In this document: positions 27,159-36,527 of the stretch, one piece after another
How the letters are laid out: the number at the start of each line of letters is the position of its first letter
Numbering within the stretch: position 1 is the first letter of the stretch
Assembly (NCBI RefSeq): GCF_014648515.1
Contig: NZ_BMRG01000003.1
Coordinates: 175,664 to 235,871 of the forward strand
DNA length: 60,208 bases
Reading direction: 5' to 3'
From: Saccharothrix coeruleofusca
Lineage (GTDB): Bacteria; Actinomycetota; Actinomycetes; Mycobacteriales; Pseudonocardiaceae
Program-made: the position numbers and the translations under genes
The notes under the pieces: generated by a model
What the model was told of the DNA's origin: nothing
Seen by the model: only the letters and a program-made list of their open reading frames with translations
Database searches by the model: none

Positions 27159-27896
27159 GTGACAACCGCAGCCCCGACTTTCACCCCTCGGAGAACCGGC
27201 GAGATCCGCGCGGTGTGCCTGGACGTGGACGACACGCTCGTCGACTACAGCACATCGTCGCGGGCCGCGCTGGCCGCGATGGTCGGCAACGCCGACGCGT
27301 GGCCGCTGTGGCAGCGCATCACCGATGAGCACTGCGCGCGCCTGCTCGCGGGCGAACTCGAGTACGAGACCATGCGCAACATCAGGACACGCGCCTTCTT
27401 CGCCGCGCTCGGGGAGGAGTTGGACCAGGCCGAGGCGACCCGCCGCGAGCTGCGGCGGCAGGAGGTGCTGGCGTCGGGCTGGCGCCTGTTCCCCGACGTC
27501 GTCCCGTGCCTGGAGTGGCTGCGCGCCACCGGCCTGCCGATGGCGGCTGTGAGCAACGCCTCGGGCAGGCACCAGCGTGTGAAGATCGCCACGCTCGGCC
27601 TGTCCCAGTACTTCGACACCGTCCTGATCGCGGGCGAAGTCGGCGCGGCCAAGCCCGACCGAGTGATCTTCGACACCGCGTGCGCCCACCTCGGCGTCCC
27701 CCTGAGCGAGACCGTCCACGTGGGAGACCGCCTCCACGCCGACGCGATCGGGGCCAGGGACGCGGGGATGCGGGGCGTCTGGCTCAACCGGCAGGGGCCG
27801 CGCGAAGGGGCGCTGCCCGCGGGCATCTCAGCCATCAGCAGCCTCTCTGAGCTGCCCGAACTCCTCGTCTGCGAGCTGTCGGCGGCCTCTGCCTGA
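27159..27896 (+). CDS. HAD-superfamily hydrolase
   Basis: Predicted 245 aa. HAD motif I VCLDVDDTLVDYS (nucleophile Asp about 21 and the +2 Asp), motif II VSNASG, motif III AAKPDRVIF (Lys) and motif IV VHVGDRLHADAIGARDAGM are all present. The helical cap lies between motifs I and II. It is probably a phosphatase for a small phosphorylated metabolite, substrate unknown. GTG 27159 is six bases after TAGCCT, again a leaderless pattern. It sits between gltX and the tRNA pair, as in related actinobacteria. Confidence 0.88.
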   Translation: MTTAAPTFTPRRTGEIRAVCLDVDDTLVDYSTSSRAALAAMVGNADAWPLWQRITDEHCARLLAGELEYETMRNIRTRAFFAALGEELDQAEATRRELRRQEVLASGWRLFPDVVPCLEWLRATGLPMAAVSNASGRHQRVKIATLGLSQYFDTVLIAGEVGAAKPDRVIFDTACAHLGVPLSETVHVGDRLHADAIGARDAGMRGVWLNRQGPREGALPAGISAISSLSELPELLVCELSAASA

Positions 27897-27904
27897 CCCC
27901 CGAT

Positions 27905-27977
27905 TTCCGTTCCGCCGGGGGTGTGGTCTAGTATTTCTCTCGGCGGAACGGACAGCCCCTCTCCAGCCCGGCTGGAG
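27905..27977 (+). promoter_or_regulatory. Candidate promoter and hairpins before the tRNA pair
   Basis: TAGTAT (27929-27934) is a good -10 box, with a weak TTCCGT 18 bases upstream. The -10 is framed by a perfect 11-bp inverted repeat, CCGTTCCGCCG (27907-27917) and CGGCGGAACGG (27941-27951), which may end the HAD transcript or bind a regulator. CTCCAG/CTGGAG (27961-27977 region) forms a small stem in the presumed pre-tRNA leader. Confidence 0.5.
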
Positions 27978-27998
27978 GGGAGATGATCGGAAAGCCAA

Positions 27999-28070
27999 TG
28001 GGGTATGGTGTAATTGGCAGCACGACTGATTCTGGTTCAGTTAGTCTAGGTTCGAGTCCTGGTACCCCAG
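27999..28070 (+). tRNA. tRNA-Gln (CUG anticodon)
   Basis: 72-nt cloverleaf. Acceptor TGGGGTA (27999-28005) pairs with TACCCCA (28063-28069), discriminator G28070. The anticodon stem ACTGA/TCAGT holds the loop TTCTGGT with anticodon CTG, and the T-arm has GGTTCGAGTCC. CCA is not encoded. Confidence 0.95.
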
Positions 28071-28153
28071 CTGCAGCGGTAGAAAACAGAGTGTGGTAAG
28101 CTACCGCCGCAAGAGAAAATCGAATAGCTCAGCAAGACCGAGCGAAACCCTAG

Positions 28154-28226
28154 GGCCCCGTCGTCTAGCGGCCTAGGACGCCGCCCTCTCAAGGCGGTAG
28201 CGTGGGTTCGAATCCCATCGGGGCTA
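28154..28226 (+). tRNA. tRNA-Glu (CUC anticodon)
   Basis: 73-nt cloverleaf. Acceptor GGCCCCG (28154-28160) pairs with CGGGGCT (28219-28225; first pair G-U). The D-arm GTCTAGCGGCCTAGGAC and anticodon stem CCGCC/GGCGG with loop CTCTCAA give anticodon CTC. T-arm GTGGGTTCGAATCCCAT. It lies 83 nt after tRNA-Gln, likely co-transcribed. Confidence 0.95.
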
Positions 28227-28236
28227 CAGATCCGGG

Positions 28237-28279
28237 AGATCCCTGTGCGGTGTGACCGCACAGGGATCTTTCGCATTTT
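28237..28279 (+). terminator. Terminator after tRNA-Glu
   Basis: AGATCCCTGTGCGG (28237-28250) pairs perfectly with 28256-28269 around TGTGA, followed by TTCGCATTTT. Confidence 0.9.
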
Positions 28280-28366
28280 GCATTGGGGGCACGGCCCCCA
28301 AACCCCGTGCAGGCGGGCTCCGCCCCCTGCACCCCCTGGCGGGGCTCCGCCCCGTCTCCCGCCTCT

Positions 28367-28876
28367 CGCGAGTCGAACGCTCAGGACCCCTGAGTTCAAC
28401 GCTCAGGACGGCCACGCCCGCCCCCGGCGTCACCCGGTCGCGGGCGTGTCGGGCGTGTCGCCCCCGCGAGTCGAACGCTCAGACACCCTGAACTCAACAT
28501 TCGCGCACCCCAACCCGCACTGTCGCGCCCCTCGGGTAGTAGTTACCCGCCCTTGCGGCGGCCTCGGGTAGTACTTGCCGACGCAGCAGGGGGCGCGCGC
28601 GGAGCGCGCGCAGCGGGGTGCCCGTGAGCGCCGTCCCCGTATGACCTGGGCTCGTCCCGACCGCACGTGTCAAGGGGCCCTGAACACCCGACCCAACCCC
28701 GGACGAAAGCCTGGGCCCCTTGACGCGTGTGGTTCGCCTCCGGCAGGTCATACGGGGACGGCGCGACCCGCCATCCTTGGCGACCTGCCGCGCGGCGAGC
28801 GCGCTTTTACAACCCCAACGGCGAACTCACCCAACCCGAACGTAGAACTCAGGGGTCCTGAGTGTTCGACTCGCGG
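28367..28876. repeat. Composite intergenic element, copy C (complete, with nested insertion)
   Basis: Left terminal repeat 28367-28397 (CGCGAGTCGAACGCTCAGGA...), middle repeat 28464-28498, the TACTACCC half-element (CGGGTAGTAGTTAC near 28533-28546, CGGGTAGTACTTGC near 28565-28578), a GCGCGCGCGGAGCGCGCGC palindrome (about 28593-28611), the block CCGCCATCCTTGGCGACC and the right terminal repeat 28845-28876, which is the inverse of the left. Aligned to copy D it has one extra palindromic insertion of about 137 bp (28628-28764). It ends eight bases from the ndgR stop codon. The 87 bases before it (28280-28366) hold further GC-rich stems and no gene. Confidence 0.88.
28628..28764. repeat. Nested palindromic insertion inside copy C
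   Basis: Absent from copy D at the matching point. Outer arms 28628-28648 and 28744-28764 are a perfect 21-bp inverted repeat (GCCGTCCCCGTATGACCTG core). Inner arms ACGTGTCAAGGGGCCC (28665-28680) and GGGCCCCTTGACGCGT (28713-28728) pair with one mismatch. The whole can fold into a long hairpin with no coding capacity, like a MITE or an integration hot-spot remnant. Confidence 0.75.
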
Positions 28877-28883
28877 GGGAGGG

Positions 28884-29585
28884 TCAGAGGCGGGACTGGA
28901 GGGCTTCGGCGGCGGCCAGGAGGTCGGCGGCCCAGCGGGCGCCGGGGCGGCGGCCCATGCGGTCGATGGGGCCGGAAACGGAGATGGCGGCCACCACCGC
29001 CCCCGTGCTGTCGCGCACCGGTGCCGAGACGCTGGCCACACCGGGCTCGCGCTCGGCGACGCTCTGGGCCCAGCCGCGGCGGCGCACCTCCAGCAGGGTG
29101 CGCTCGCCGTAGACGGCGTCGGCCAGCACCGAGCGCTGGGTGCCGGGGTCGGCCCACGCGGCCAGGACCTTGGCGCCGGAGCCCGCCGTCATGGGCAGTC
29201 GCGCGCCGACCGGGACGGTGTCCCTCAAGCCGCTCGGCGGTTCCGCCGACGAGACGCAGACGCGCTGCATCCCGTCCCGGCGGTAGAGCTGGACGCTCTC
29301 GCCGGTGATGTCCCGCAGCCGGGGCAGCACCGAGCCCGCGGCGTCGAGCAGGGGGTCGGTCGCGCCGCCCGCCAGCTCGGCCAGCGCCGCGCCGGGCCGC
29401 CAGCGGCCGTCGGAGCCCCGGCGCAGGAGGCGGTGGACTTCCAGTCCCACGGCCAACCTGTGCGCTGTCGCCCTCGGCAGACCGGTGCGGTTGCACAACT
29501 CCGCCAGCCCACACGGATCTTTCGCCACGGCGTTGAGGACGGCCACTGCCTTGTCCAGCACGCCGATCCCGCTATGCTGTCCCAC
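28884..29585 (-). CDS. ndgR: IclR-family regulator of leucine genes (NdgR/LtbR type)
   Basis: Predicted 233 aa: winged helix-turn-helix at the N-terminus (GLAELCNRTGLPRATAHRLA, about 26-45) and an IclR effector domain (SVQLYRRDGMQRVCVSSAEP, then GSGAKVLAAW and ISVSGPIDRM). It is divergent from leuC with 70 bp between the genes. In Streptomyces (NdgR) and Corynebacterium (LtbR) the orthologue in this position represses leuCD and leuB, so that role is likely here. GTG 29585. A 21-bp palindromic operator lies 12 bases upstream of its start. Confidence 0.93.
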   Translation of the reverse strand: MGQHSGIGVLDKAVAVLNAVAKDPCGLAELCNRTGLPRATAHRLAVGLEVHRLLRRGSDGRWRPGAALAELAGGATDPLLDAAGSVLPRLRDITGESVQLYRRDGMQRVCVSSAEPPSGLRDTVPVGARLPMTAGSGAKVLAAWADPGTQRSVLADAVYGERTLLEVRRRGWAQSVAEREPGVASVSAPVRDSTGAVVAAISVSGPIDRMGRRPGARWAADLLAAAEALQSRL

Positions 29586-29597
29586 AAGCCGATACTA

Positions 29598-29618
29598 ACT
29601 TCCCACTGTCTGGGAAGT
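29598..29618. promoter_or_regulatory. Probable NdgR operator between ndgR and leuC
   Basis: ACTTCCCA (29598-29605), a 5-bp spacer and TGGGAAGT (29611-29618) form a perfect 8-bp inverted repeat in the divergent promoter region. Just beside it GTCCAGATC occurs twice (29617-29625 and 29634-29642) as a direct repeat, a possible second contact. Assignment to NdgR is from position and symmetry. Confidence 0.7.
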
Positions 29619-29655
29619 CCAGATCTATCGGCAGTCCAGATCCTGGGAGTTAGCG

Positions 29656-31065
29656 ATGAGCCGCAGCCGTACGCTCGCGGAGAAGGTGTGGGAAGCACAC
29701 GTGGTGCGCCACGGGAGTGGCGCTGAACCCGACCTGCTCTACATCGACCTCCACCTGCTGCACGAAGTGACCAGCCCGCAGGCGTTCGACGGCCTGCGCC
29801 TCGCCGGGCGGCCCATCCGCCGTCCCGACCTCACCATCGCCACCGAGGACCACAACGTCCCGACGGTCGACATCGAGCTGCCGATCGCGGACCCGGTGTC
29901 GCGCACCCAGGTCGAGACGTTGCGCAAGAACTGCGCCGAGTTCGGCGTGCGGCTGCACCCGATGGGCGACGCCGAGCAGGGCATCGTGCACGTGGTGGGG
30001 CCGCAGCTGGGGCTGACCCAGCCCGGCATGACGGTGGTGTGCGGCGACAGCCACACCTCCACGCACGGGGCGTTCGGCGCGCTCGCCTTCGGCATCGGCA
30101 CCTCCGAGGTCGAGCACGTGATGGCCACGCAGACGCTGCCGCTGAAGCCGTTCAAGACCATGGCCATCAACGTCGACGGCGCGCTGCGGCCCGGTGTCAC
30201 CGCCAAGGACGTCATCCTGGCCGTCATCGCCAAGATCGGCACCGGCGGCGGGCAGGGCTACGTGCTGGAGTACCGGGGCAGCGCGATCGAGGCGCTGTCC
30301 ATGGAAGCCCGCATGACCATCTGCAACATGTCGATCGAGGCGGGCGCCCGCGCCGGGATGATCGCGCCGGACCAGACGACGTTCGACTACATCAAGGGCC
30401 GCCCGCACGCGCCGTCCGGCGCCGACTGGGACGCCGCGGTCGAGTACTGGCGGACCCTGCGCACCGACGACGACGCGGAGTTCGACGCCGAGGTGCACCT
30501 GAACGCGGACGAGCTGACGCCGTTCGTCACCTGGGGCACCAACCCCGGACAGGGCCTGCCGCTGGGCGAGCGGGTGCCCGACCCCGAGGCGATCGTCGAC
30601 GAGAACGAGCGCGTGGCGGCCGAGAAGGCGCTGGCGTACATGGGGCTGGAGCCGGGCACCCCGCTGCGCGACATCCACGTCGACACGGTCTTCCTCGGCT
30701 CCTGCACCAACGGCCGCATCGAGGACCTGCGCGCCGCCGCGGAGGTGCTGCGCGGCAAGAAGGTGGCCGACGGCGTGCGGATGCTGGTCGTGCCCGGCTC
30801 GATGCGCGTGCGCGCCCAGGCCGAGGCCGAGGGGCTGCACGAGGTGTTCCTGGCGGCAGGCGCGGAATGGCGTCAGGCGGGCTGCTCCATGTGCCTCGGC
30901 ATGAACCCCGATCAGCTCAAGCCGGGGGAGCGCAGCGCCTCCACCTCCAACCGCAACTTCGAGGGCAGGCAGGGCAAGGGGGGCCGCACCCACCTGGTGT
31001 CCCCGCTCGTGGCCGCCGCGACCGCCGTGCGCGGCACGCTGTCCTCGCCCGCCGACCTGGTCTGA
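29656..31065 (+). CDS. leuC: 3-isopropylmalate dehydratase, large subunit
   Basis: Predicted 469-aa aconitase-family subunit that, with LeuD, isomerises 2- to 3-isopropylmalate. Fe-S ligands are in [13 protein letters not shown] (Cys about 350) and [13 protein letters not shown] (Cys about 412 and 415). Substrate segments [28 protein letters not shown] and [14 protein letters not shown] are present. ATG 29656 with GGGAG ten bases upstream. First gene of leuCD; the pair and the divergent regulator share the operator region. Confidence 0.97.
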   Translation: MSRSRTLAEKVWEAHVVRHGSGAEPDLLYIDLHLLHEVTSPQAFDGLRLAGRPIRRPDLTIATEDHNVPTVDIELPIADPVSRTQVETLRKNCAEFGVRLHPMGDAEQGIVHVVGPQLGLTQPGMTVVCGDSHTSTHGAFGALAFGIGTSEVEHVMATQTLPLKPFKTMAINVDGALRPGVTAKDVILAVIAKIGTGGGQGYVLEYRGSAIEALSMEARMTICNMSIEAGARAGMIAPDQTTFDYIKGRPHAPSGADWDAAVEYWRTLRTDDDAEFDAEVHLNADELTPFVTWGTNPGQGLPLGERVPDPEAIVDENERVAAEKALAYMGLEPGTPLRDIHVDTVFLGSCTNGRIEDLRAAAEVLRGKKVADGVRMLVVPGSMRVRAQAEAEGLHEVFLAAGAEWRQAGCSMCLGMNPDQLKPGERSASTSNRNFEGRQGKGGRTHLVSPLVAAATAVRGTLSSPADLV

Positions 31066-31082
31066 GAAGAGGAACAGGGAAC

Positions 31083-31685
31083 ATGGAAGCGTTCACCACG
31101 CACACCGGGGTCGGTGTCCCGCTGCGCAGGTCCAACGTGGACACCGACCAGATCATCCCGGCCGTCTACCTCAAGCGGGTCACCCGCTCCGGCTTCGAGG
31201 ACGGCCTGTTCGCCGCCTGGCGCGGCGACGAGCACTTCGTGCTCAACCAGGAGCCGTTCCGGGCGGGCAGCGTGCTGGTCGCGGGCCCGGACTTCGGCAC
31301 CGGCTCCTCCCGCGAGCACGCCGTTTGGGCGCTGATGGACTACGGCTTCCGGGTGGTCATCTCCTCGCGGTTCGCCGACATCTTCCGGGGCAACGCGGGC
31401 AAGCAGGGACTCGTCGCGGCCCAGTGCGAGCAGTCCGATGTCGAATTGCTCTGGAAGCTGTTGGAGAACGAGCCGGGCACCGAGGTCACCGTCGACCTGA
31501 CCAACAACACGGTTGCGGCCAAGGACTTCACCGCCCCCTTCACCATCGACGAGTACACCCGCTGGCGACTGCTGGAGGGTTTGGACGACATCGCGCTGAC
31601 CCTGCGCCACGCCGAAGACATCACCGAGTTCGAGCGGCGCAGGCCCGGCTGGCTGCCGACCACCGAACCGGTTCCGGCGCGCTGA
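31083..31685 (+). CDS. leuD: 3-isopropylmalate dehydratase, small subunit
   Basis: Predicted 200-aa swivelling domain partner of LeuC. Motifs [20 protein letters not shown] and [17 protein letters not shown], with the substrate-binding SSR, are intact. ATG 31083 is preceded by AAGAGGAACAGGGA and lies 17 bases after leuC. A strong hairpin follows the stop. Confidence 0.97.
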   Translation: MEAFTTHTGVGVPLRRSNVDTDQIIPAVYLKRVTRSGFEDGLFAAWRGDEHFVLNQEPFRAGSVLVAGPDFGTGSSREHAVWALMDYGFRVVISSRFADIFRGNAGKQGLVAAQCEQSDVELLWKLLENEPGTEVTVDLTNNTVAAKDFTAPFTIDEYTRWRLLEGLDDIALTLRHAEDITEFERRRPGWLPTTEPVPAR

Positions 31686-31691
31686 TCCGAA

Positions 31692-31728
31692 GGGCCGGAT
31701 TCCCCCTCGAACAGCGGGAATCCGGCCC
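31692..31728 (+). terminator. Hairpin terminator after leuCD
   Basis: GGGCCGGATTCCC (31692-31704) pairs perfectly with 31716-31728, 13 bp, loop of 11. No T-tract. Confidence 0.75.
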
Positions 31729-31810
31729 CCTCCCGGCTCCTCCGGCCCGCGCACCCGTCCCTCGACAGGGCGCAATTGCCCACGCCACAACAAAAAATCT
31801 GGCGTGGCGA

Positions 31811-31840
31811 TTGGTAATTCCTTCCACATGGGCTTACCGT
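31811..31840 (+). promoter_or_regulatory. Candidate hup promoter
   Basis: TTGGTA (31811-31816) and TACCGT (31835-31840) with an 18-bp spacer, about 50 bases before the HU start codon. The surrounding bases are AT-rich for this window. Confidence 0.45.
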
Positions 31841-31891
31841 GGCCATCAGTCGGCCCGACTAGGGCCGTGAGCGTCCTGGGAGGGACTGAAG

Positions 31892-32722
31892 GTGAACAAG
31901 GCCCAGCTCATCGAGGCGCTCGCCGAGCGCCTTGGCGACAAGAAGAACGCCGCTGCCGCTGTCGACGGCATCGTGGACGTCATCGTCCGCAGCGTCCACA
32001 AGGGCGAGAAGGTCAACATCACCGGCTTCGGTGTCTTCGAGAAGCGCGCCCGCGCGGCCCGCACCGCTCGCAACCCGCGCACCGGTGAGACCGTGAAGGT
32101 CAAGAAGACCAACGTTCCCGCGTTCCGCGCGGGTTCGACGTTCAAGGACGTCATCAGCGGCACCAAGAAGCTGCCGCGCGTCACGGCCGCCAAGTCCGCC
32201 GCTTCGGCGGGCGCCAAGGCCGCCTCGGCGAAGGCGCCTGCCACCCGCGCCACCACGACGCGCGCCGCGCGCGGCACCACCGCCACCACCACGACGCGCG
32301 CCGCCGCCGCCGCGACCAAGGCCCCGGCCACCCGCCGGACCGCCGCGGCCACCGCCACCAAGGCCCCGGCCACCAAGGGCGCGACGGCGAAGACCACGGC
32401 CAAGGCCACGGCGACCAAGGCGACCGCGCCGAAGGCGACCGCGGCGAAGACCACGGCGCCCAAGGCGACCGCGGCCAAGTCCACGGCCGCCAAGACGACC
32501 GCGGCCAAGTCCACGGCCGCCAAGACCACGGCGGCCAAGCCCGCGGCTGCCAAGCCCGCGGCCAAGAGGACCACCACGGCCAAGGCGACGGCGGCCAAGT
32601 CCACCGCGGCCACCGCGGCCACCACGACCACCGCGGACAGCACCGCCGCCACCCCGGCGGCCAAGCCCGCGGCGAAGCGGACCAGCGCGGCGAGGAAGAC
32701 CACGGCGGCCAAGGCGAAGTGA
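31892..32722 (+). CDS. hup: HU-family nucleoid protein with Lys/Ala tail
   Basis: Predicted 276 aa. The first ~92 residues are a complete HU fold ([20 protein letters not shown] ... [20 protein letters not shown], the latter being the DNA-binding arm). The remaining ~180 residues are repeats of AAK, ATK and TTA units, the histone H1-like tail of HupB in mycobacteria and other actinobacteria. It bends and compacts DNA; the tail adds affinity and is acetylated in relatives. Two perfect 30-bp direct DNA repeats (32467-32526) lie in the tail. GTG 31892 with GGGAGGG about eight bases upstream. Confidence 0.95.
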   Translation: MNKAQLIEALAERLGDKKNAAAAVDGIVDVIVRSVHKGEKVNITGFGVFEKRARAARTARNPRTGETVKVKKTNVPAFRAGSTFKDVISGTKKLPRVTAAKSAASAGAKAASAKAPATRATTTRAARGTTATTTTRAAAAATKAPATRRTAAATATKAPATKGATAKTTAKATATKATAPKATAAKTTAPKATAAKSTAAKTTAAKSTAAKTTAAKPAAAKPAAKRTTTAKATAAKSTAATAATTTTADSTAATPAAKPAAKRTSAARKTTAAKAK

Positions 32723-32730
32723 CCCGCCTG

Positions 32731-32764
32731 CCCGGTTCCGCGGCGCGATGCCGGTGGAACCGGG
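32731..32764 (+). terminator. Candidate hairpin after hup
   Basis: CCCGGTTCC (32731-32739) pairs with GGAACCGGG (32756-32764), nine bases after the hup stop, without a T-tract. Confidence 0.55.
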
Positions 32765-33105
32765 AAAGCGGTCTGACCCGTGGTTCGGGAGTCGGTGGGA
32801 GAAGCGGTTCCCGAACCGCCCGCGACACGGGCGGGAGCGGTCGCGGTCGGCGCCGCAATGGCGTGCGCCGCGCCGGGAATCCCGTTCCGGTGGCGGAAGG
32901 GGTGGCCCGTTCCGCCCGTCGAATGGAGTTCGGCGGGCGGGTGCGGAATCGGGGCGGCGCACCCCGGTTCCGGTGGGCCGGTCATTCCACCCGAGCGCGG
33001 ACTCGGGTGGGCGCGGTGAACCCCGGCGGTGCGAGAGGCCGGGGGAGGACGTGCGGGGCGGCGCGAACCGGAATTCCGGTCGGGCACGATTCCCGCCGAC
33101 ACGTC
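32765..33105. other. Non-coding GC-rich spacer between hup and mutT1
   Basis: About 340 bases without a convincing gene; open frames here have Arg-rich low-complexity translations on both strands. Short GGAATTCC, GGGAATCCC and CCGTTCC motifs recur. I see no promoter or RNA signature. Confidence 0.5.
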
Positions 33106-33137
33106 GAGGGCCCGGTGCGGACGCGCACCGGGCCCTC
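33106..33137 (-). terminator. Hairpin terminator after mutT1
   Basis: GAGGGCCCGGTGCG (33106-33119) pairs perfectly with 33124-33137, loop GACG. It lies 60 nt beyond the mutT1 stop and could also stop read-through from hup. Confidence 0.7.
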
Positions 33138-33196
33138 AACTCGTCAGAGGCGAAAACGGCCTCCAGCGGGCCCGTGAGCGGGCCTGCGGGGCTCGC

Positions 33197-34123
33197 TCAG
33201 GGGCCGGGCCTGCCCAGCGCCGTCGGCACGTAGTGCGCGCCCACGAGCTGCGGCCACCGCCGCGGCTCGTCCGCAGTGGACCACCCGCCTGCCCGCTCGC
33301 GGAACGCCAGCACCCACGCGCTGCCCTTCTTGCACGGCACGCCGTCGTCCAGCTTCACGCCGCCCAGCTCGGCCAGCGCCGACACCAGGTCCGGGATGAC
33401 CCCGCCCTGGCTGCACACCACCGGCACGCCCCCGGCGCCCGCGATCTCCAGCAGCCGCACCAGTGCCGCGTCGCGGTCGGGCCAGTAGCCCTCCTCGCTC
33501 AGCCTCGGCTCCCGCGCCACCTCGACCGACAGGTCCTCCGCCACGCCCTGCACGGTCTGCGCGCACCGCACGCGCGGGGCGGCGTGCACCCGCGTCACGC
33601 CCCACAGCGGCAGCATCGACCGCAGCGCCTCGGCCTGCCGCCACCCCGCCGGGCTGAGCGGTCGCAGGTCGTCGTCGCCCTGCCAGTGGTCCCGCTTGCC
33701 CGCCTTGGCGTGCCGCACCAGCAGCAGCGTCCGCAGGTCCGCCGGGGCCGCCGCGAACGCGTGCAGCACCTCGCGGTCCTCGTCCCGCGTCACCAGCCGC
33801 AGCGCCAGCGGCACGGGCAGCCAGCGCAGCTCGTCCACCTCCTCGTTGGGGACGAACTCGCCGGAGGTGGCGCGGGCGCTGTAGTAGTCCACCGTTTTCG
33901 GCTTGCCGAACGCGGTGTAGCGGACCTGCGCGAGGTGGCGGCCGAGCACGGCGTGGACGCCGGTCTCCTCCAGCACCTCGCGGACCGCCGCCGCCGCGAC
34001 GGTCTCACCGGGGTCGAGCTTGCCCTTGGGCAGCGACCAGTCGTCGTACCTGGGTCGGTGCACCACCGCGACGCGGTCGTCGCGCCACAGCACGGCACCG
34101 GCCGCGCGAATCGTGGAACCCAA
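33197..34123 (-). CDS. mutT1: NUDIX hydrolase fused to histidine phosphatase (MutT1 type)
   Basis: Predicted 308 aa. The N-terminal NUDIX box GKLDPGETVAAAAVREVLEE (about 34-53) continues with TG. The C-terminal half is a histidine phosphatase with LLLVRHAKAGKRDHW (catalytic RHA). Mycobacterial MutT1 with this architecture removes 8-oxo-(d)GTP and also diadenosine polyphosphates, protecting nucleotide pools from oxidation. The start is TTG 34123, three bases after the ppk stop, so it is translationally linked to ppk. No ATG or GTG fits the frame start. Confidence 0.9.
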   Translation of the reverse strand: MGSTIRAAGAVLWRDDRVAVVHRPRYDDWSLPKGKLDPGETVAAAAVREVLEETGVHAVLGRHLAQVRYTAFGKPKTVDYYSARATSGEFVPNEEVDELRWLPVPLALRLVTRDEDREVLHAFAAAPADLRTLLLVRHAKAGKRDHWQGDDDLRPLSPAGWRQAEALRSMLPLWGVTRVHAAPRVRCAQTVQGVAEDLSVEVAREPRLSEEGYWPDRDAALVRLLEIAGAGGVPVVCSQGGVIPDLVSALAELGGVKLDDGVPCKKGSAWVLAFRERAGGWSTADEPRRWPQLVGAHYVPTALGRPGP

Positions 34124-34126
34124 TGC

Positions 34127-36460
34127 TCACCCCAACGCGCGGTGCTTGCGCAGCAGATCGGTCTGGTGGTCGCGGACGCGGCTGCCGTCGGAGGGCGAGG
34201 CCTCCCACTCGCCGTCCGGGCGCAGCACCCAGCAGCGGGTGGTCGGCTCCAGCGCGGAGTCCAGCACCTCGTCCAGCTGGGCGGTCAGCTTCGGGTCGGT
34301 CACCCGCACCTGCACCTCGACGCGGCGGTCGAGGTTGCGGTGCATCATGTCCGCGCTGCCGATCCAGTGCTCGCCGCAGCCGACGAAGTGGAACACCCGC
34401 GAGTGCTCCAGGAACCGGCCCAGGATCGAGCGGACGTGGATGTTCTCGCTCAGCCCCTTGATGCCCGGCTTGAGCGAGCACACACCCCGCACCACCACGT
34501 CCACCGGCACACCGGCCTGCGACGCCCGGTACAGCGAGTCGATGACCTGCTCGTCCACCAACGAGTTCACCTTGATGCGCACGCCCGCGCGCTTGCCCTC
34601 GCGGGCCAGCTCGATCTCGCGCTCGATGCGCTCGACGATGCCGCGCCGCACGCCGTAGGGCGCCACCAGCAGGCTGCGGTAGTGGTCCTGGCGGGCGTAG
34701 CCGGTCAGCACGTTGAACAGGTCGGTGAGGTCCGCGCCGATGGTGGGCTCGGCGGTGAGCAGGCCGATGTCCTCGTACAGCCGAGCGGTCTTCGGGTTGT
34801 AGTTGCCGGTGCCGATGTGGCAGTAGCGGCGGATCGTCGAGCCCTCCTGGCGCACCACGAGCGCGGTCTTGCAGTGCGTCTTGAGGCCCATCAGGCCGTA
34901 GACCACGTGCACGCCAGCCTTTTCCAGCGCCCGCGCCCACTTGATGTTGGCCTGCTCGTCGAAGCGGGCCTTGATCTCCACCAGCGCCACGACCTGCTTG
35001 CCCGCCTCGGCCGCGTCGATCAGCGCGTCGACGATCGGCGAGTCGCCGGAGGTGCGGTACAGCGTCTGCTTGATGGCCAGCACCTGCGGGTCGGCGGCGG
35101 CCTGCTCGACGAACCGCTGCACGCTGGTGGAGAACGAGTCGTAGGGGTGGTGCACCAGCACGTCGCCCTCGCGCAGGGTGGCGAAGATGCTCTTGGGCGT
35201 CTCCCGCTCGCCGAACGCCGGGTGCGTGGACGGCACGAACGGCCGGTCCTTGAGCTGCTTGTTGTCCAGGCCGTAGAGCTGGAACAGGCACGACAGGTCC
35301 AGCAGGCCGGGCACCTGCACCACGTCGTGCGGGTCGACCTCCAGCTCCCGCAGCAGCCGCTCCAGCATGTCCTCGGTCATGTCGTCGGCGACTTCCAGCC
35401 GCACCGGCGGGCCGAACCGGCGGCGCGCCAGCTCCCGCTCCAACGCCTGCAGCAGGTCCTCGTCGCGGTCCTCCTCGACCTCCAAATCGGCGTTGCGGGT
35501 GACCCGGAAGGCGTGGCACTCGATGACCTGCATGCCCGCGAACAGCTCGCCCAGGTGCGCGGCGATCAGCTCCTCCAGCGGCAGGAACGTCGCGGTGCTG
35601 CTGGAGCGGTCGGTCTCCACCCGCACCAGCCGAGGCACGTTGTCGGGCACCTTCACGCGGGCGAACCGGTCGGTGCCGCCCTCCGGGTCGCGCACGCTCA
35701 CCGCGAGGTTCAGCGACAGCCCGGAGATGTAGGGGAAGGGGTGGGCGGCGTCCACGGCCAGCGGCGTGAGCACCGGGAAGACCTGGTCGGTGAAGTAGCC
35801 GGACAGCCGCATCCGCTCGCTGTCGGTCAGCTGCGCCCAGGTGACCAGGCTGATGCCGTGCTTCTCCAGCTCCGGCCGCACGTGGTCGAGGAAGGCGCGG
35901 GCGTGCTGCTCCACCAGTTCCTGGGTGCGCTTGGAGATGTTGGCCAGCTGCTCGCGCGGGGTGAGCCCGTCCGCGCTGCGCACCGACAGACCGGTCTCGG
36001 CGCGGCGCTTGAGGCCCGCGACGCGCACCATGTAGAACTCGTCGAGGTTGGAGGCGAAGATGGCCAGGAACTTGGCCCGCTCCAGCAGCGGCTGGGACGG
36101 GTCCTCGGCCAGCGCCAGCACCCGCGCGTTGAAGTCCAACCAGGACAGCTCCCGGTTGAAGTAGCGGTCGTCGGGCAGGTCCGCGGGGACCTCGGCGGCG
36201 GTCTCGGCGGGCGGTGAGCTCGGGAACGCGCGGGCGGGCGCCTCGGCGACGGCCGGGGGCGCCGCCGGGTGCACCACCGAAGGCGCCGCCGGGGGGTCGG
36301 CCGGTTGGGGAGCAGCGGGTTGCGAGGAATCCCGGACCGCACCGCGGCGGGCCGCCGGGCGCGGGCGCCTGCGCGGTGCGCCTGCTGCGGAGGTGGTGGT
36401 CCGGGGGGCTCTGGCGCGTCGCGCGGGCTTCGGCTGCTGGTCGCTGTTGTCCGTGCTCAC
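34127..36460 (-). CDS. ppk: Polyphosphate kinase 1
   Basis: Predicted 777-aa Ppk1, which polymerises the gamma phosphate of ATP into polyphosphate. After a ~80-residue Pro/Ala/Arg-rich N-terminal extension the four domains follow: [20 protein letters not shown] (N), [20 protein letters not shown] (head), and the catalytic C1/C2 domains with [48 protein letters not shown] (candidate phospho-His) and [20 protein letters not shown] 36460 ([11 protein letters not shown]) with GGGGGA upstream. Forms an operon with mutT1. Confidence 0.95.
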   Translation of the reverse strand: MSTDNSDQQPKPARRARAPRTTTSAAGAPRRRPRPAARRGAVRDSSQPAAPQPADPPAAPSVVHPAAPPAVAEAPARAFPSSPPAETAAEVPADLPDDRYFNRELSWLDFNARVLALAEDPSQPLLERAKFLAIFASNLDEFYMVRVAGLKRRAETGLSVRSADGLTPREQLANISKRTQELVEQHARAFLDHVRPELEKHGISLVTWAQLTDSERMRLSGYFTDQVFPVLTPLAVDAAHPFPYISGLSLNLAVSVRDPEGGTDRFARVKVPDNVPRLVRVETDRSSSTATFLPLEELIAAHLGELFAGMQVIECHAFRVTRNADLEVEEDRDEDLLQALERELARRRFGPPVRLEVADDMTEDMLERLLRELEVDPHDVVQVPGLLDLSCLFQLYGLDNKQLKDRPFVPSTHPAFGERETPKSIFATLREGDVLVHHPYDSFSTSVQRFVEQAAADPQVLAIKQTLYRTSGDSPIVDALIDAAEAGKQVVALVEIKARFDEQANIKWARALEKAGVHVVYGLMGLKTHCKTALVVRQEGSTIRRYCHIGTGNYNPKTARLYEDIGLLTAEPTIGADLTDLFNVLTGYARQDHYRSLLVAPYGVRRGIVERIEREIELAREGKRAGVRIKVNSLVDEQVIDSLYRASQAGVPVDVVVRGVCSLKPGIKGLSENIHVRSILGRFLEHSRVFHFVGCGEHWIGSADMMHRNLDRRVEVQVRVTDPKLTAQLDEVLDSALEPTTRCWVLRPDGEWEASPSDGSRVRDHQTDLLRKHRALG

Positions 36461-36527
36461 GGTGGCATTGTCCCCCAGATCGGGGATGCACGCGCTGATC
36501 GGAACCGTCCTGGAGGTGAACTCCCGG

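Noticed and set aside
28280-28366. GC-rich stems after the tRNA-Glu terminator as a further RNA gene
   Set aside because: Imperfect stems with no recognisable RNA family; the tRNA terminator is already complete.
32765-33105. Small genes between hup and mutT1
   Set aside because: All frames give Arg/Gly-rich low-complexity peptides without ribosome sites or recognisable domains.
33029-36217. A 1062-aa plus-strand ORF opposite mutT1 and ppk
   Set aside because: Low-complexity His/Gln/Val/Arg translation typical of the antisense of high-GC genes; ppk on minus has all family motifs.
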